Translations under genes and position numbers: made by a program
Assembly (NCBI RefSeq): GCF_000721495.1
Contig: NZ_JOHY01000026.1
Span: 24,775-88,774 of the forward strand
Length of the DNA stretch: 64,000 bases
From: Streptomyces sp. NRRL F-5123
Lineage (GTDB): Bacteria > Actinomycetota > Actinomycetes > Streptomycetales > Streptomycetaceae
Reading direction: 5' to 3'
The notes under the pieces: model-generated
Told to the model about the DNA's origin: nothing
Database searches by the model: none
Seen by the model: only the letters and a program-made list of their open reading frames with translations
Shown here: positions 16,657 through 24,597 of the stretch, piece by piece
How positions within the stretch are numbered: position 1 is the first letter of the stretch
Layout: the number at the start of each line of letters is the position of its first letter

Positions 16657-17478
16657 ATGTTCGACACACCGGGCGCCGCGGAGGCGCCCGCCCCTGGGCC
16701 CTCTTTCGTGCCCGCCGTCCGCGGGCGGACCGTACCGCACGCGGCGGCCGCGGCCGCGGTCCTGCTGCTGGCCTGCGCCGCCTGCCTGCTGGCCTTCGCG
16801 CCGCACGCCGCCGCGGCCGCCGCGGGCGCCGCCCGGGACGCCACGGCCCCGCCGGGCACGCCGATCCCGGGCTCGCCGCTCGACGCGTACGACAAGCACA
16901 TGCCGTACGACGACGGCTCGCACAAGATCGCCCGGCTCGCCGCGCTCATCGCGTACACGCTCATGGTCGCGACCGTCGTGCTCGGCGTGGTGCTGCGGCT
17001 GCGGTTCATGCAGCGCGCGGTCAACCGGGCGACCTTCTACGGGGCGCACATGACGCTCGCGCTCTCCGCGATGATCTTCGGCGGCATCCACGGGCTGACG
17101 TTCGTCTACCAGCCGGTGTGGCAGATCGGCTGGGAGCGCCTGGCGATCCCCTTCACCGGCGGGATGCAGCGCGTGCCGGTGGGGCTCGGCATCCTCGGCA
17201 CCGAACTCGCCGTCGCGGTGGCCTGCTCGGTGTGGCTGCAGCGCAGGCTCGGCTACCACCGGTGGCTGCGCTTCCACCAATTCGCCTACGTCTCCTTCGG
17301 GTTGATCTGGGCGCACATCTTCCTGGTGCACCCCGAGCCGCGGCACGTCAACCTCGTCGCGGTCGGCGTCGCCGCCGGGGCGGGCACGGCGCTAATGGCC
17401 TTCCTCGTCCGCATCCTGCCGTCGCGCTCGCGGCTGCGGCAGCGGGCCTTCCCCGGCGGCTCGGAGGTCTCCCCGTGA
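16657..17478 (+). CDS. Ferric-reductase-like haem transmembrane protein
   Basis: 273 residues. The first hydrophobic segment lies at about 27-55, followed by a periplasmic-type loop. Further helices carry paired histidines: GAHMTL (about 129), GGIHG (about 144), RFHQFAY (about 207) and HIFLVH (219-224). Such spacing is typical of the ferric reductase-like / cytochrome b561-like family, which passes electrons across the membrane through bis-His haems. ATG at 16657 follows GGGAGGG by 7 nt. The stop overlaps the next gene's GTG (GTGA), so it is translationally coupled to the ferredoxin-reductase fusion, the likely electron donor. Confidence 0.8.
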   Translation: MFDTPGAAEAPAPGPSFVPAVRGRTVPHAAAAAAVLLLACAACLLAFAPHAAAAAAGAARDATAPPGTPIPGSPLDAYDKHMPYDDGSHKIARLAALIAYTLMVATVVLGVVLRLRFMQRAVNRATFYGAHMTLALSAMIFGGIHGLTFVYQPVWQIGWERLAIPFTGGMQRVPVGLGILGTELAVAVACSVWLQRRLGYHRWLRFHQFAYVSFGLIWAHIFLVHPEPRHVNLVAVGVAAGAGTALMAFLVRILPSRSRLRQRAFPGGSEVSP

Positions 17479-19220
17479 GCCACCCGCCGGGCCCCCCGCG
17501 GCGCCTGCCGCAGCCCTACCGCCCGCCGGGCCCCGCGCCCGCGCAGCCGTACGGGTACGCGCCACCGCCGCAGCAGTACGTGCCCTCGCCCGCGCCCCAG
17601 CCGTACGCGCCCGCCCCGGTACGGCAGCCGCGGCCGCAGGTGCCCGCGCCGCCCGTCGAGACCGTTCCCGCGGACTCCTTCGACCTGCCGCGGCCCGTGC
17701 TCGTGCCCGAGGGCGAGCCGGTGCGGATCAGCGTCGACAACAACCGCTGCCACATCTACGGCATCTGCCAGCAGGAAGCCCCCGAGGTCTTCCGCATCTC
17801 GGCGGGCGGCTCGCTGCACTACACCCGCGCGGTGCCCGCCGAGCTGGCCGCCAAGGCCCGGCAGGCGGTGCGCTGCTGCCCGATGCAGGCGGTCACCATC
17901 CACGGCGGCGCCGCCCCCGGCGGCGAGCGGCGCCCCGCGCGGCCGCGCCGCAGCGGCAGCTCCACGCGCACCGGGCAGCGGCGGATCGCGATCGCGGGCG
18001 GCGGGCTCGCCGGGCTCAGCGCCGCGACCCGGCTGCGCGAGCGCGGCTTCGACGGCGAGCTGGTGATCGTCGGGGAGGAGCCCCATCTGCCCTACAGCCG
18101 ACCGCCGTTGTCGAAGCAGTACCTGTCCGGCGCGCTGGGTGAGGACGCGCTGCTCTTCCGTGCCGACGAGCAGCTCGACGCGCACTGGCTGCTGGACACC
18201 CGTATCACCGGCCTCGACCTCCAGACCTCCACGCTCGAACTGCGCGGCGGCGAACGGCTCCCGTACGACGGGCTGGTCATCGCCACCGGCGTGGACGCCA
18301 GACGGCTGCCCGAGGCACCGCTGTTCAGCGACCGCATCCGCACCGTGCGCACCCTGCGCGACGCCGCCGCCGTGCAGCGCGCGATGCACGCCGCGCGCGC
18401 CCGGCACGTCGTCATCCTCGGCGGCGGCTTCATCGGGTGCGAACTCGCGTGCACCGCACGCGAGCACGGCATGGACGTCACCCTCGTCGTGCACAGCGCC
18501 CCGCTGCTGCGGCGCGTGCTCGGCGGGCAGGTCGGCGCAGTCGTCGGCGCGATCCAGGAGCGCGCCGGGGTCGACGTCCGGCTGGAAACGGAGATCACCG
18601 AATGGCAGGACCTGGACGGCGCGCTGCGCCTGCGGCTGTCCGACGGGGCGCTGCTGGACTGCGACTTCGTCGTCCTCGGCCTCGGCGGCGAGCCACGCAC
18701 CGAGTGGCTGCGCGGCAGCGGCCTCGACGTCTCCGACGGCGTGCTGTGCGGGCCGACCTGCCACGCGGTGGACGCGTGGGGACGGACGATGCCGCGCGTC
18801 GTCGCCGCGGGGGACGTCGCCCGCTGGCCCAACCCGCGCTTCGACGCCCGCCCGCGGCGCGTCGAACACCTCATCCACGCCGTCGAGATGGGCCAGCACG
18901 CCGCCGACGCGCTGCTGCGCGGCCCGGAGCGCGCCGCCCGCTTCGCGCCCGTGCCGCGCTTCTGGTCCGAGCAGCACGGCCACCGCATCCAGGCCGCCGG
19001 GATCCCCGCCCTCGGCACGGACGTCGAGGTCGTCGAGGGCTCGCTGCGCTCCGAGCGGTTCGTCGCCCGCTACACCCGCGCCACCCCGTACGGGCCGCAG
19101 GTCGTCGCGGCCGTCGCCTTCGACATGCCGCTCGAACTCCTCGCCTACCGCGACGAGATCGGCCGCTCGCTCCCCCGCGACCGCACCTCCTCTTCCGCCG
19201 CCTCCCGGAGACGCCGATGA
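17475..19220 (+). CDS. 3Fe-4S ferredoxin fused to FAD-dependent ferredoxin reductase
   Basis: 581 residues. A Pro/Tyr/Gln-rich flexible tail occupies 1-65. A P450-type 3Fe-4S ferredoxin follows (about 75-140) with Cys in NRCHIYGIC, then APEVFRI and CCPMQAV. From about 170 there is a complete pyridine nucleotide-disulphide-type reductase: FAD motif GGGLAGLSAA (about 174), YSRPPLSKQYL, NAD motif GGGFIGCE (about 315) and the FAD-closing AAGDVARWPNP. It would move electrons from NAD(P)H through FAD to its own Fe-S cluster. Ferredoxin and reductase are usually separate genes for cytochrome P450 systems; here they are one chain next to a haem membrane protein and no P450. Confidence 0.9.
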   Translation: MSHPPGPPRRLPQPYRPPGPAPAQPYGYAPPPQQYVPSPAPQPYAPAPVRQPRPQVPAPPVETVPADSFDLPRPVLVPEGEPVRISVDNNRCHIYGICQQEAPEVFRISAGGSLHYTRAVPAELAAKARQAVRCCPMQAVTIHGGAAPGGERRPARPRRSGSSTRTGQRRIAIAGGGLAGLSAATRLRERGFDGELVIVGEEPHLPYSRPPLSKQYLSGALGEDALLFRADEQLDAHWLLDTRITGLDLQTSTLELRGGERLPYDGLVIATGVDARRLPEAPLFSDRIRTVRTLRDAAAVQRAMHAARARHVVILGGGFIGCELACTAREHGMDVTLVVHSAPLLRRVLGGQVGAVVGAIQERAGVDVRLETEITEWQDLDGALRLRLSDGALLDCDFVVLGLGGEPRTEWLRGSGLDVSDGVLCGPTCHAVDAWGRTMPRVVAAGDVARWPNPRFDARPRRVEHLIHAVEMGQHAADALLRGPERAARFAPVPRFWSEQHGHRIQAAGIPALGTDVEVVEGSLRSERFVARYTRATPYGPQVVAAVAFDMPLELLAYRDEIGRSLPRDRTSSSAASRRRR

Positions 19221-19280
19221 GCCGCGCCCGCACCCCCGCTGCCGCCTCCCCGCGGGGGGTCCGATGAGCCGCGCCCGGGC
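19214..19280. repeat. Duplicated start-codon segment
   Basis: CGATGAGCCGCGCCCG occurs at about 19215-19230 and again at about 19262-19277, 47 bp apart. Each contains an ATG that overlaps an upstream TGA. The first opens a 16-codon frame (MSRARTPAAA...) that stops exactly at the second ATG; the second opens the small membrane protein. Confidence 0.75.
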
Positions 19281-19488
19281 CCGCTCGCCCCGCCCGCCGT
19301 CCGGCGGCCCGCTGCACTGGCTCCTCGCACTGCCCGCGCGGCTGCGCGTGCGCTGGCTCGTCATCCTCGCGGTCACGGGCGCGGCCATGGCCCTCTACGC
19401 GCACACCCTCATGACAGCGTCCCCGATGCCGCCCGGCCGAGCCCCCGCCGAGTCCGGCACAGCGGCCACGGCCGCGGCCCACCGCTGA
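19264..19488 (+). CDS. Small single-TM protein, third gene of the redox operon (74 aa)
   Basis: Begins MSRARARSPRPP, then a cytosolic basic stretch, one membrane helix (RWLVILAVTGAAMALYAHTL) and a short outside tail rich in Pro/Ala/Thr. A GGGGGG box precedes ATG at 19264. No family recognised. Gene order suggests a membrane partner or anchor for the haem protein and ferredoxin reductase, which is inference. Confidence 0.6.
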   Translation: MSRARARSPRPPSGGPLHWLLALPARLRVRWLVILAVTGAAMALYAHTLMTASPMPPGRAPAESGTAATAAAHR

Positions 19489-19533
19489 GGGCGGGCCGCA
19501 CGGCTTCGGCCCGTCACCCGCGAGCCGACCCAC

Positions 19534-19950
19534 CTACTCCGGGACGACCCGGAAGCGCTCGGCCACCACGAGCGTGCCGCCGTCGACGACCGGCGTGCGG
19601 CCCAGGAAGTCGCGGACGCCCTCGCTCGTGAAGAAGTCGATGTGCGCCGCCCGCCACTCCGCCGCGTCGGCGTACCCGCGCCCCTCGGCGTGCGCGAAGT
19701 CGTCCCCGACCTCCGCCATCGGCAGGACGGTCACGTCCACCAGCTCGATCGTGACCGCGTGCCGCCCGTCCGAGCCGACGACCGAGTACCGCTGCCCGGC
19801 CGCCGGGAGCGCCTCGCCCGCGTGGTCGTAGATCTCCTTCAGCCCGGTGAGGGCCGTCTTCTCGCCGCTGCGTATCGCGGCCACCCCGCGGTCGCGTTCC
19901 GGCCCGGGGAAGGCGAGTTCGAGCACCGGCAGTCCGTCGTGATCGCTCAT
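19534..19950 (-). CDS. ASCH-domain protein
   Basis: 138-residue soluble protein. FPGPERDRGVAAIRSGEKTAL at the N-terminus and VTIELVDVTVLPMAEVGDDFAHAEG in the middle are typical of ASCH proteins, beta-barrels related to PUA and thought to bind RNA or nucleotides. Some members hydrolyse N4-acetylcytidine. ATG at 19950 has no Shine-Dalgarno; a well-placed promoter just upstream (see separate entry) would make the mRNA leaderless. It stands alone. Confidence 0.85.
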   Translation of the reverse strand: MSDHDGLPVLELAFPGPERDRGVAAIRSGEKTALTGLKEIYDHAGEALPAAGQRYSVVGSDGRHAVTIELVDVTVLPMAEVGDDFAHAEGRGYADAAEWRAAHIDFFTSEGVRDFLGRTPVVDGGTLVVAERFRVVPE

Positions 19951-19956
19951 ACGGCG

Positions 19957-19986
19957 AGCGTACGGAGCGGTTTCGGGCGGCTGCAA
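19957..19986 (-). promoter_or_regulatory. Leaderless promoter of the ASCH gene
   Basis: On the minus strand TTGCAG (19986-19981), an 18-bp spacer and TACGCT (19962-19957) lie six bases before the ATG at 19950, so transcription should begin at the start codon. Confidence 0.6.
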
Positions 19987-20116
19987 GGCGGTTCCGCGAG
20001 GGGCGTAAGGGGAGCTGCCGGGTTTGCCGAACCGGCAAATGATCTTGGCGGCCCGGCCGGCGGTACGGATGATCGTGGACGGACCCCGTCCCCCGCGTCC
20101 CGTCCGGAGGAGTGCC

Positions 20117-21091
20117 ATGCCGCAGGAGATCACGCACCGGCTCGTACCGTCGCCCGCCGGGCGGGTGCATGTGGTGGAGCAGGGGGAGGGGCCGCTCGTG
20201 CTGCTCGTGCACGGCTTCCCGGAGTCCTGGTACTCGTGGCGGGCGCAGCTGCCCGCGCTCGCGGCCGCCGGTTACCGGGCGGCGGCCGTGGACGTCCGCG
20301 GTTACGGGCGGTCCTCGCGGCCCGCGGACCAGGGGGCGTACCGGATGACGGAGCTGGCGGCGGACGCGGTCGCCGTCGTACGGGCGCTGGGCGGGGGGCC
20401 CGCGGTCGTGGTCGGGCACGACTGGGGGGCCAACATCGCGGCCTGCGCCGCGCTGCTGCACCCGGACGTCTTCCGCGCGGTGGGGCTGCTGAGCGTGCCG
20501 TACGCACCGAGGGGCGGGCCGCGGCCGTCCGAGATCTTCGCCTCGATGGGCGGGGAGGAGGAGTTCTACGTCTCCTACTTCCAGCAGCCCGGCCGCGCCG
20601 AGGCCGAGATCGAGCCCGACGTGCGCGGCTGGCTCGCGGGCATCTACGCGGCCCTGTCCGGCGACACGATGCCCGCGCCCGGCGCCCCCGACCCGCACTT
20701 CGTCCGCCCCGGCGGCACGATGCGCGAGCGCTTCCCGGACGGGCGCCTGCCCGGATGGCTCGGCGAAGCCGAACTCGACGTCTACGCGGGCGAGTTCGAG
20801 CGCACCGGACTGACCGGCGCGCTCAGCCGCTACCGGAACATGGACCGCGACTGGGAGGACCTCGCGGCCTTCGACGGCGCCCCGGTCCGGCAGCCGTCCC
20901 TCTTCGCCGGCGGCGCCCTGGACGCCTCCACGACCTGGATGTCCGAGGCGATCGACGCCTTCCCGGTGACGCTCCCCGGCCTGGTGTCGAGCCACCTCCT
21001 CGACGGCTGCGGCCACTGGATCCAGCAGGAGCGCCCCGCGGAGGTCAACGCCCTCCTGACCGGCTGGCTCACCGGCCTCCCGCCCGCCTGA
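20117..21091 (+). CDS. Alpha/beta hydrolase, epoxide hydrolase type
   Basis: 324 residues. The oxyanion HGFPESWYSWR (about 31-41) and the nucleophile elbow GHDWGAN with Asp rather than Ser (about 101-107) define the epoxide hydrolase/haloalkane dehalogenase branch. A cap-domain Tyr (FYVSYFQQP) and YRNMDRDWE fit epoxide hydrolases, and the catalytic His is in DGCGHWIQQERP (about 300). The reaction is water addition to an epoxide giving a diol, in the cytosol. GGAGGAG precedes ATG at 20117. Physiological substrate unknown. Confidence 0.9.
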   Translation: MPQEITHRLVPSPAGRVHVVEQGEGPLVLLVHGFPESWYSWRAQLPALAAAGYRAAAVDVRGYGRSSRPADQGAYRMTELAADAVAVVRALGGGPAVVVGHDWGANIAACAALLHPDVFRAVGLLSVPYAPRGGPRPSEIFASMGGEEEFYVSYFQQPGRAEAEIEPDVRGWLAGIYAALSGDTMPAPGAPDPHFVRPGGTMRERFPDGRLPGWLGEAELDVYAGEFERTGLTGALSRYRNMDRDWEDLAAFDGAPVRQPSLFAGGALDASTTWMSEAIDAFPVTLPGLVSSHLLDGCGHWIQQERPAEVNALLTGWLTGLPPA

Positions 21092-21113
21092 ACACTGCCC
21101 CTATCGTGGGACG

Positions 21114-21668
21114 GTGACCACCCCGCCCGCGCAGCCGCACCAGCCGCCCCTCACCGACGACGCCCGCGAAGCCGCCGTCCGGCGGCTACGCGAGGCGTAC
21201 GCGGCCGAGCACCTCACGCACGAGGAGATGGACGAGCGCCTCGGCCGGGCCCTCACCGCCCGCACCGAGGCGGACCTCGCGGCCGCCGTCGACTCCCTCC
21301 CGGCGGAGCCCCCGGACCCCGAGGAGACCGCCGTCACCATCAGCGCCGCCACCGGCCGTATCCGGCGCGGCGGCGCGTGGCAGCTCCCCCGCAGGCTCAA
21401 GGTCGAGTCCGCCTTCGGCAAGGTCCGCCTCGACCTCTCCCGCGCGGTCTTCCCGCACCCCGTCCTGGACCTCGAACTCGCGCTCGGCACTGGCGGCGCG
21501 CGCATCACCGTGCCGCGCGACGCGATCGTGGAGGTCGGCGACCTCACGACCACCTGGAAGGACCTGCGCTACCGCCCCCGCCCCACCACCTCGCCCACGG
21601 CACCGACCATCCGGCTGTCCGGCGTCGTCGGCTTCGGCCGCGTCAAGATCCGCCACGCCCGCCGCTGA
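21114..21668 (+). CDS. DUF1707 (SHOCT-like) domain protein
   Basis: 184 residues. Residues about 11-63 are the DUF1707 helical pair (TDDAREAAVRRLREAYA, then HEEMDERLGRALTART), common in actinobacteria. The rest is a beta-rich domain of the kind that follows DUF1707 (VESAFGKVRLDL, then VPRDAIVEVGDLTTTW, ending GVVGFGRVKIR). TATCGT at 21102-21107 stands six bases before GTG 21114 with no Shine-Dalgarno, so it may be leaderless. The function of the family is unknown. Its 3' end is duplicated downstream. Confidence 0.85.
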   Translation: MTTPPAQPHQPPLTDDAREAAVRRLREAYAAEHLTHEEMDERLGRALTARTEADLAAAVDSLPAEPPDPEETAVTISAATGRIRRGGAWQLPRRLKVESAFGKVRLDLSRAVFPHPVLDLELALGTGGARITVPRDAIVEVGDLTTTWKDLRYRPRPTTSPTAPTIRLSGVVGFGRVKIRHARR

Positions 21669-21728
21669 CCCCGCTCCCGCGGGTGACCCGCCACGCCCGC
21701 CGCTGAGTTCGCCTCCGCGGGTGACCCG
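21651..21728. repeat. 38-bp tandem duplication of the DUF1707 gene 3' end
   Basis: CGCCACGCCCGCCGCTGA, which contains the stop codon, occurs at 21651 and again at 21689. The following CGCGGGTGACCCGC is also repeated. Period 38 with a few changes between copies. Confidence 0.8.
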
Positions 21729-21877
21729 CGCCGCCGGGATGCGGCTCACCCGTGGTCCGGCCCGCCCGGCGGCGGCCCCCCGCGTGCCGACCCGCTGTCT
21801 GCATCAGCACGCGGCGGCCCCGCCTAGGCTCGGAGGACCGGCCGGTGTGCGGTCCGGACGGAGCGGAGGTGGCCGCG

Positions 21878-22819
21878 GTGGCCCGGTATCTCGTCGGCTC
21901 GCGGGCGAGCAAGCTCGCCCGGGCGCAGATGCGGCAGTACCTCGCGCCGCTGCGCGAGCGCTTCCCCGGGGCGGAGTTCACGCACCGGGTGATCCTGGAG
22001 GGCGGCGACCGCGACCGCAGGTCGGGGCTCGCGGACGTCTCCGCGGGGAGCGGCGGTTCGGCGTTCAGCAGCGCGCAGGAGGCCGCGCTGGCGGGCGGCG
22101 AGGTGGACGTGGTCGTCCACTCGCTCAAGGACCTGCCCACGGCCGTACCGCCGGGCCTGATGCTGATGCCGCCGCCCGGCCGGGAGGACGTGCGCGACGC
22201 GCTGTGCGGGGCGACCCTCGCGGGGCTGCGCAAGGGCGCCCGGGTCGGTACGGGGGCGGCCCGGCGCGCCGCCCAGCTGCGCGCGGTGCGGCCGGACGTC
22301 GAGATCGTCCCGATCCGCGGCAACGTACCGCCGCGGCTGCGCAAGATCGAGTCGGAGGGCCTGGACGCGGTCGTCCTCGCCGCCGCGGGCCTGCGCCGCC
22401 TCGGCCTCGACGACGCGATCGGCGAGCTGCTGCCCCTCGACCTCTTCCCGCCGAGCCCCGGCCAGGGCGCGCTCGGCATCCAGGTCCGCGCGGACGAGGC
22501 CTCCGCACCGCTGCGCGCCCTCCTCGCCACCACGGCCGACCCCGCCGCCGACGCGGCCGTACGGGCCGAACGCGCGCTGCTCGCCGAGCTGCACGGCGGG
22601 TGCAGCGTGCCCGTCGGGGCGTACGCCTCGCTCCTCCCGGACGGCGAACTCACCCTCCTCGCCCAGGTCAGCTCGCTGGACGGCACGACCCAGCTCACCG
22701 CCCGCCGCACCGACGCCGCCGACTCCCCGGAGGCCCTCGGCCGCGCGGTGGCGGCGGACCTCGTCGCCCAGGGCGCCCACGCGGTCCTGGACGCGGCGCG
22801 GGCCGCCGCCCGGAGCTAG
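21878..22819 (+). CDS. hemC: Hydroxymethylbilane synthase (porphobilinogen deaminase), stand-alone paralogue
   Basis: 313 residues. The enzyme joins four porphobilinogens into hydroxymethylbilane for haem, sirohaem and B12. The catalytic Asp is in HSLKDLPT (about 84-91), substrate arginines in GTGAARRAAQLRA and RGNV (about 147), and the cofactor-carrying Cys in GGCSVPVGAY (about 242). GTG at 21878 has GCGGAGGT 7 nt upstream. Two features differ from housekeeping HemC. The usual KGLF-KE loop reads GGSAFSSAQEAAL, and there are no hemA/hemB/hemD neighbours. It is therefore probably a second copy rather than the main haem-pathway gene. Confidence 0.9.
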   Translation: MARYLVGSRASKLARAQMRQYLAPLRERFPGAEFTHRVILEGGDRDRRSGLADVSAGSGGSAFSSAQEAALAGGEVDVVVHSLKDLPTAVPPGLMLMPPPGREDVRDALCGATLAGLRKGARVGTGAARRAAQLRAVRPDVEIVPIRGNVPPRLRKIESEGLDAVVLAAAGLRRLGLDDAIGELLPLDLFPPSPGQGALGIQVRADEASAPLRALLATTADPAADAAVRAERALLAELHGGCSVPVGAYASLLPDGELTLLAQVSSLDGTTQLTARRTDAADSPEALGRAVAADLVAQGAHAVLDAARAAARS

Positions 22820-22857
22820 GGGCTGCCGTCGCGCTCCGGCGAGCGCAGCGTCTGCGT

Positions 22858-23050
22858 CAGCATCTTCTGGGTGATTTCGGCTTCACCCCGTCCGGCGCGG
22901 ACCTGGAGGAGATCACCGCCCTGGTGGCGTCGGGCGCCCTGCGGGTGGCCGTCGACCGGACCCTCCCCCTGGAGGAGGCGACGAAAGCCCACGAGCTGAG
23001 CGAGACGTTGGCGGGTGCCGGGGAAGGTCGTGCCGACGCTCCGCGGGTGG
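22858..23050 (+). pseudogene. C-terminal remnant of a quinone-oxidoreductase-type dehydrogenase
   Basis: LGDFGFTPSGADLEEI, then LVASGALRVAVDRTLPLEEA and KAHELSET form a typical C-terminal piece of a zinc-free NADPH:quinone oxidoreductase (compare the intact gene at 28139-29137, which ends RAVVDRTFELGEVVEAH). The expected ending GKVV-LT-R appears one frame over (GKVVPTLRG) at about 23018, so a frameshift follows. The N-terminal 250 residues are absent and replaced by hemC. Confidence 0.7.
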
Positions 23051-23129
23051 GGCTCCGCGCGAACGGCGGTCGGAGGGGCGCCCGTTGGGCCCGCGTGCGA
23101 GACTCGTGGCGGCGAAAGGGGTGGGAGCC

Positions 23130-23972
23130 GTGGTGCTGCCTGCGGACGGTCATGTGCACAGCCAGTGGTCCTGGGACGCGCCGGGCGGGTCGATGGAGCA
23201 GACGTGCCGGCGCGCCGTCGAACTCGGACTCCCCGCGGTCGCGTTCACCGAGCACGTCGACTTCGCGAGCTGGATCGTACGGCCCGAGGACCTGGCGGAC
23301 TTCCCACACCTGAAGGCGTTCGTCACGCCGGGCGGCACGACACTCACCCCGCCGGCACTCGACCTCGACGGTTACCAGGAGTGCCTCCAGCGCTGCCGCG
23401 AGGAATTCCCGGACCTGCGCATCCTCAGCGGCGTGGAAATGGGCGAGCCGCACTGGAACCCCGCCGCGGCCGCCGCGCTGCTCGCGGCGGGCGGGTTCGA
23501 CCGGGTGCTCGGCTCGCTGCACTGCCTGGAGATCGACGGCGAGCACTCGGAGATGCCCCACCTCTACGAGAACCGGGAGCCCGCGCGGGTCGTGCGCGAG
23601 TACCTGGCGGAGGTCGTCCGGCTGGTCACGGAGTCGGACGGGTTCAGCGCGCTCGCCCACATCGACTACGCGGTGCGCTACTGGCCCGAGCAGACCGCCG
23701 GCCCGTTCCGCCCGGCCGACTTCCAGGACGAGTTCCGCCACGCCCTGCGCACCCTCGCGGACAGCGGACGCGTCCTGGAGGTCAACACCCGCGGGCCGAT
23801 GCACCCCGAGATCGTCCGGTGGTGGCGTGAGGAAGGCGGCGAGGCGGTCACCTTCGGCAGTGACGCGCACACGCCCGTCGGCCTCGCCCACGGCTTCGCC
23901 GCCGCAGCGGCCATGGTCGAGGCCCAGGGCTTCCGCCCGGGCCGCCACCCCTACGACCACTGGCCCCGGTGA
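23130..23972 (+). CDS. PHP-domain phosphoesterase, histidinol-phosphatase-like
   Basis: 280 residues carrying every PHP metal-site motif: DGHVHSQWSWD at the N-terminus, TEHVDF, GVEMGEPHW, GSLHCLEI, AHIDYAVRY and GSDAHTPVG (about 243). Such enzymes use three metals to hydrolyse phosphate monoesters; HisK-type histidinol phosphatase is the closest named relative. There is no his operon around it, so the substrate is open. GTG codons at 23121, 23130 and 23133 are all in frame; 23130 or 23133 sits best against GGGAG. It follows the gene remnant by about 80 bp. Confidence 0.87.
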   Translation: MVLPADGHVHSQWSWDAPGGSMEQTCRRAVELGLPAVAFTEHVDFASWIVRPEDLADFPHLKAFVTPGGTTLTPPALDLDGYQECLQRCREEFPDLRILSGVEMGEPHWNPAAAAALLAAGGFDRVLGSLHCLEIDGEHSEMPHLYENREPARVVREYLAEVVRLVTESDGFSALAHIDYAVRYWPEQTAGPFRPADFQDEFRHALRTLADSGRVLEVNTRGPMHPEIVRWWREEGGEAVTFGSDAHTPVGLAHGFAAAAAMVEAQGFRPGRHPYDHWPR

Positions 23973-24024
23973 CGTCACCGGCCACCCCGTCCCGCCCACG
24001 GCCCCCGGCGTCAGGAGCCCCGCC

Positions 24025-24597
24025 ATGGCAGTCGCCCTCGTCTACGAGACCCACACCCTCACCACGGACAACGAAGCCGGCATCTCCACCGGCTGGCTGC
24101 CGGGCCAACTCTCCGCGGAGGGCGTCCGCGAAGCGCTCGACCTCGGTGAGCGGCGGCGGGGCGAGGACATCGCCGCCGTGTTCACCTCCGACCTGCACCG
24201 GTCGGTGGAGACCGCGCGCATCGCCTTCCCCGGGGGGCGGCCCCCGATCCACCAGGACGTGCGGCTGCGCGAGTGCGACTACGGTGATCTCAACGGCAGT
24301 CCGTCCCACCTCGTCGACGCGCAGCGCGCGCGGCGTATCAACACCCCCTTCCCCGGCGGCCAGAGCTACCGGCAGGTGCTGGCCGCGACGGACTCCTTCC
24401 TGCGGGAGCTGGCCGAGCACCACGACGGCCGGCGCGTCCTGGTGATCGCCCACACGGCGAACAAATGGGCACTCGACTGCCTCCTCACCGGGGCGTCCCT
24501 CCCGGACCTGCTCGCGGCCCCCTTCGCGTGGCAGCCGCACGGCTGGTGCTACACCGTGCCCACGGGCTGGGGCGCCGGGACCGGGCAGCCGTCATGA
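24025..24597 (+). CDS. Histidine-phosphatase (phosphoglycerate mutase-like) family protein
   Basis: 190 residues. The phosphohistidine motif normally written RHG is ETH here (VYETHTLTTDNEAG), keeping the His. GWLPGQLSAEG, FTSDLHRSVETA and the second catalytic His in IAHTANKWAL follow the family order. CAGGAG lies 7 nt before ATG 24025. It would hydrolyse a phosphate ester in the cytosol. The stop overlaps the stop of the convergent dienelactone hydrolase gene by a few bases (TCATGA). Confidence 0.87.
   Translation: MAVALVYETHTLTTDNEAGISTGWLPGQLSAEGVREALDLGERRRGEDIAAVFTSDLHRSVETARIAFPGGRPPIHQDVRLRECDYGDLNGSPSHLVDAQRARRINTPFPGGQSYRQVLAATDSFLRELAEHHDGRRVLVIAHTANKWALDCLLTGASLPDLLAAPFAWQPHGWCYTVPTGWGAGTGQPS

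Noticed and set aside
19217..19267. 16-codon frame MSRARTPAAA between the reductase and the small membrane protein
   Set aside because: It arises from a 16-bp duplication of the start region; no sign that it is a functional leader peptide beyond its overlap with both genes.
24025..24597. Histidine phosphatase with ETH instead of RHG as an inactive enzyme
   Set aside because: The phosphorylated His and the second His are kept and the ETH version is a recurring actinobacterial subgroup.
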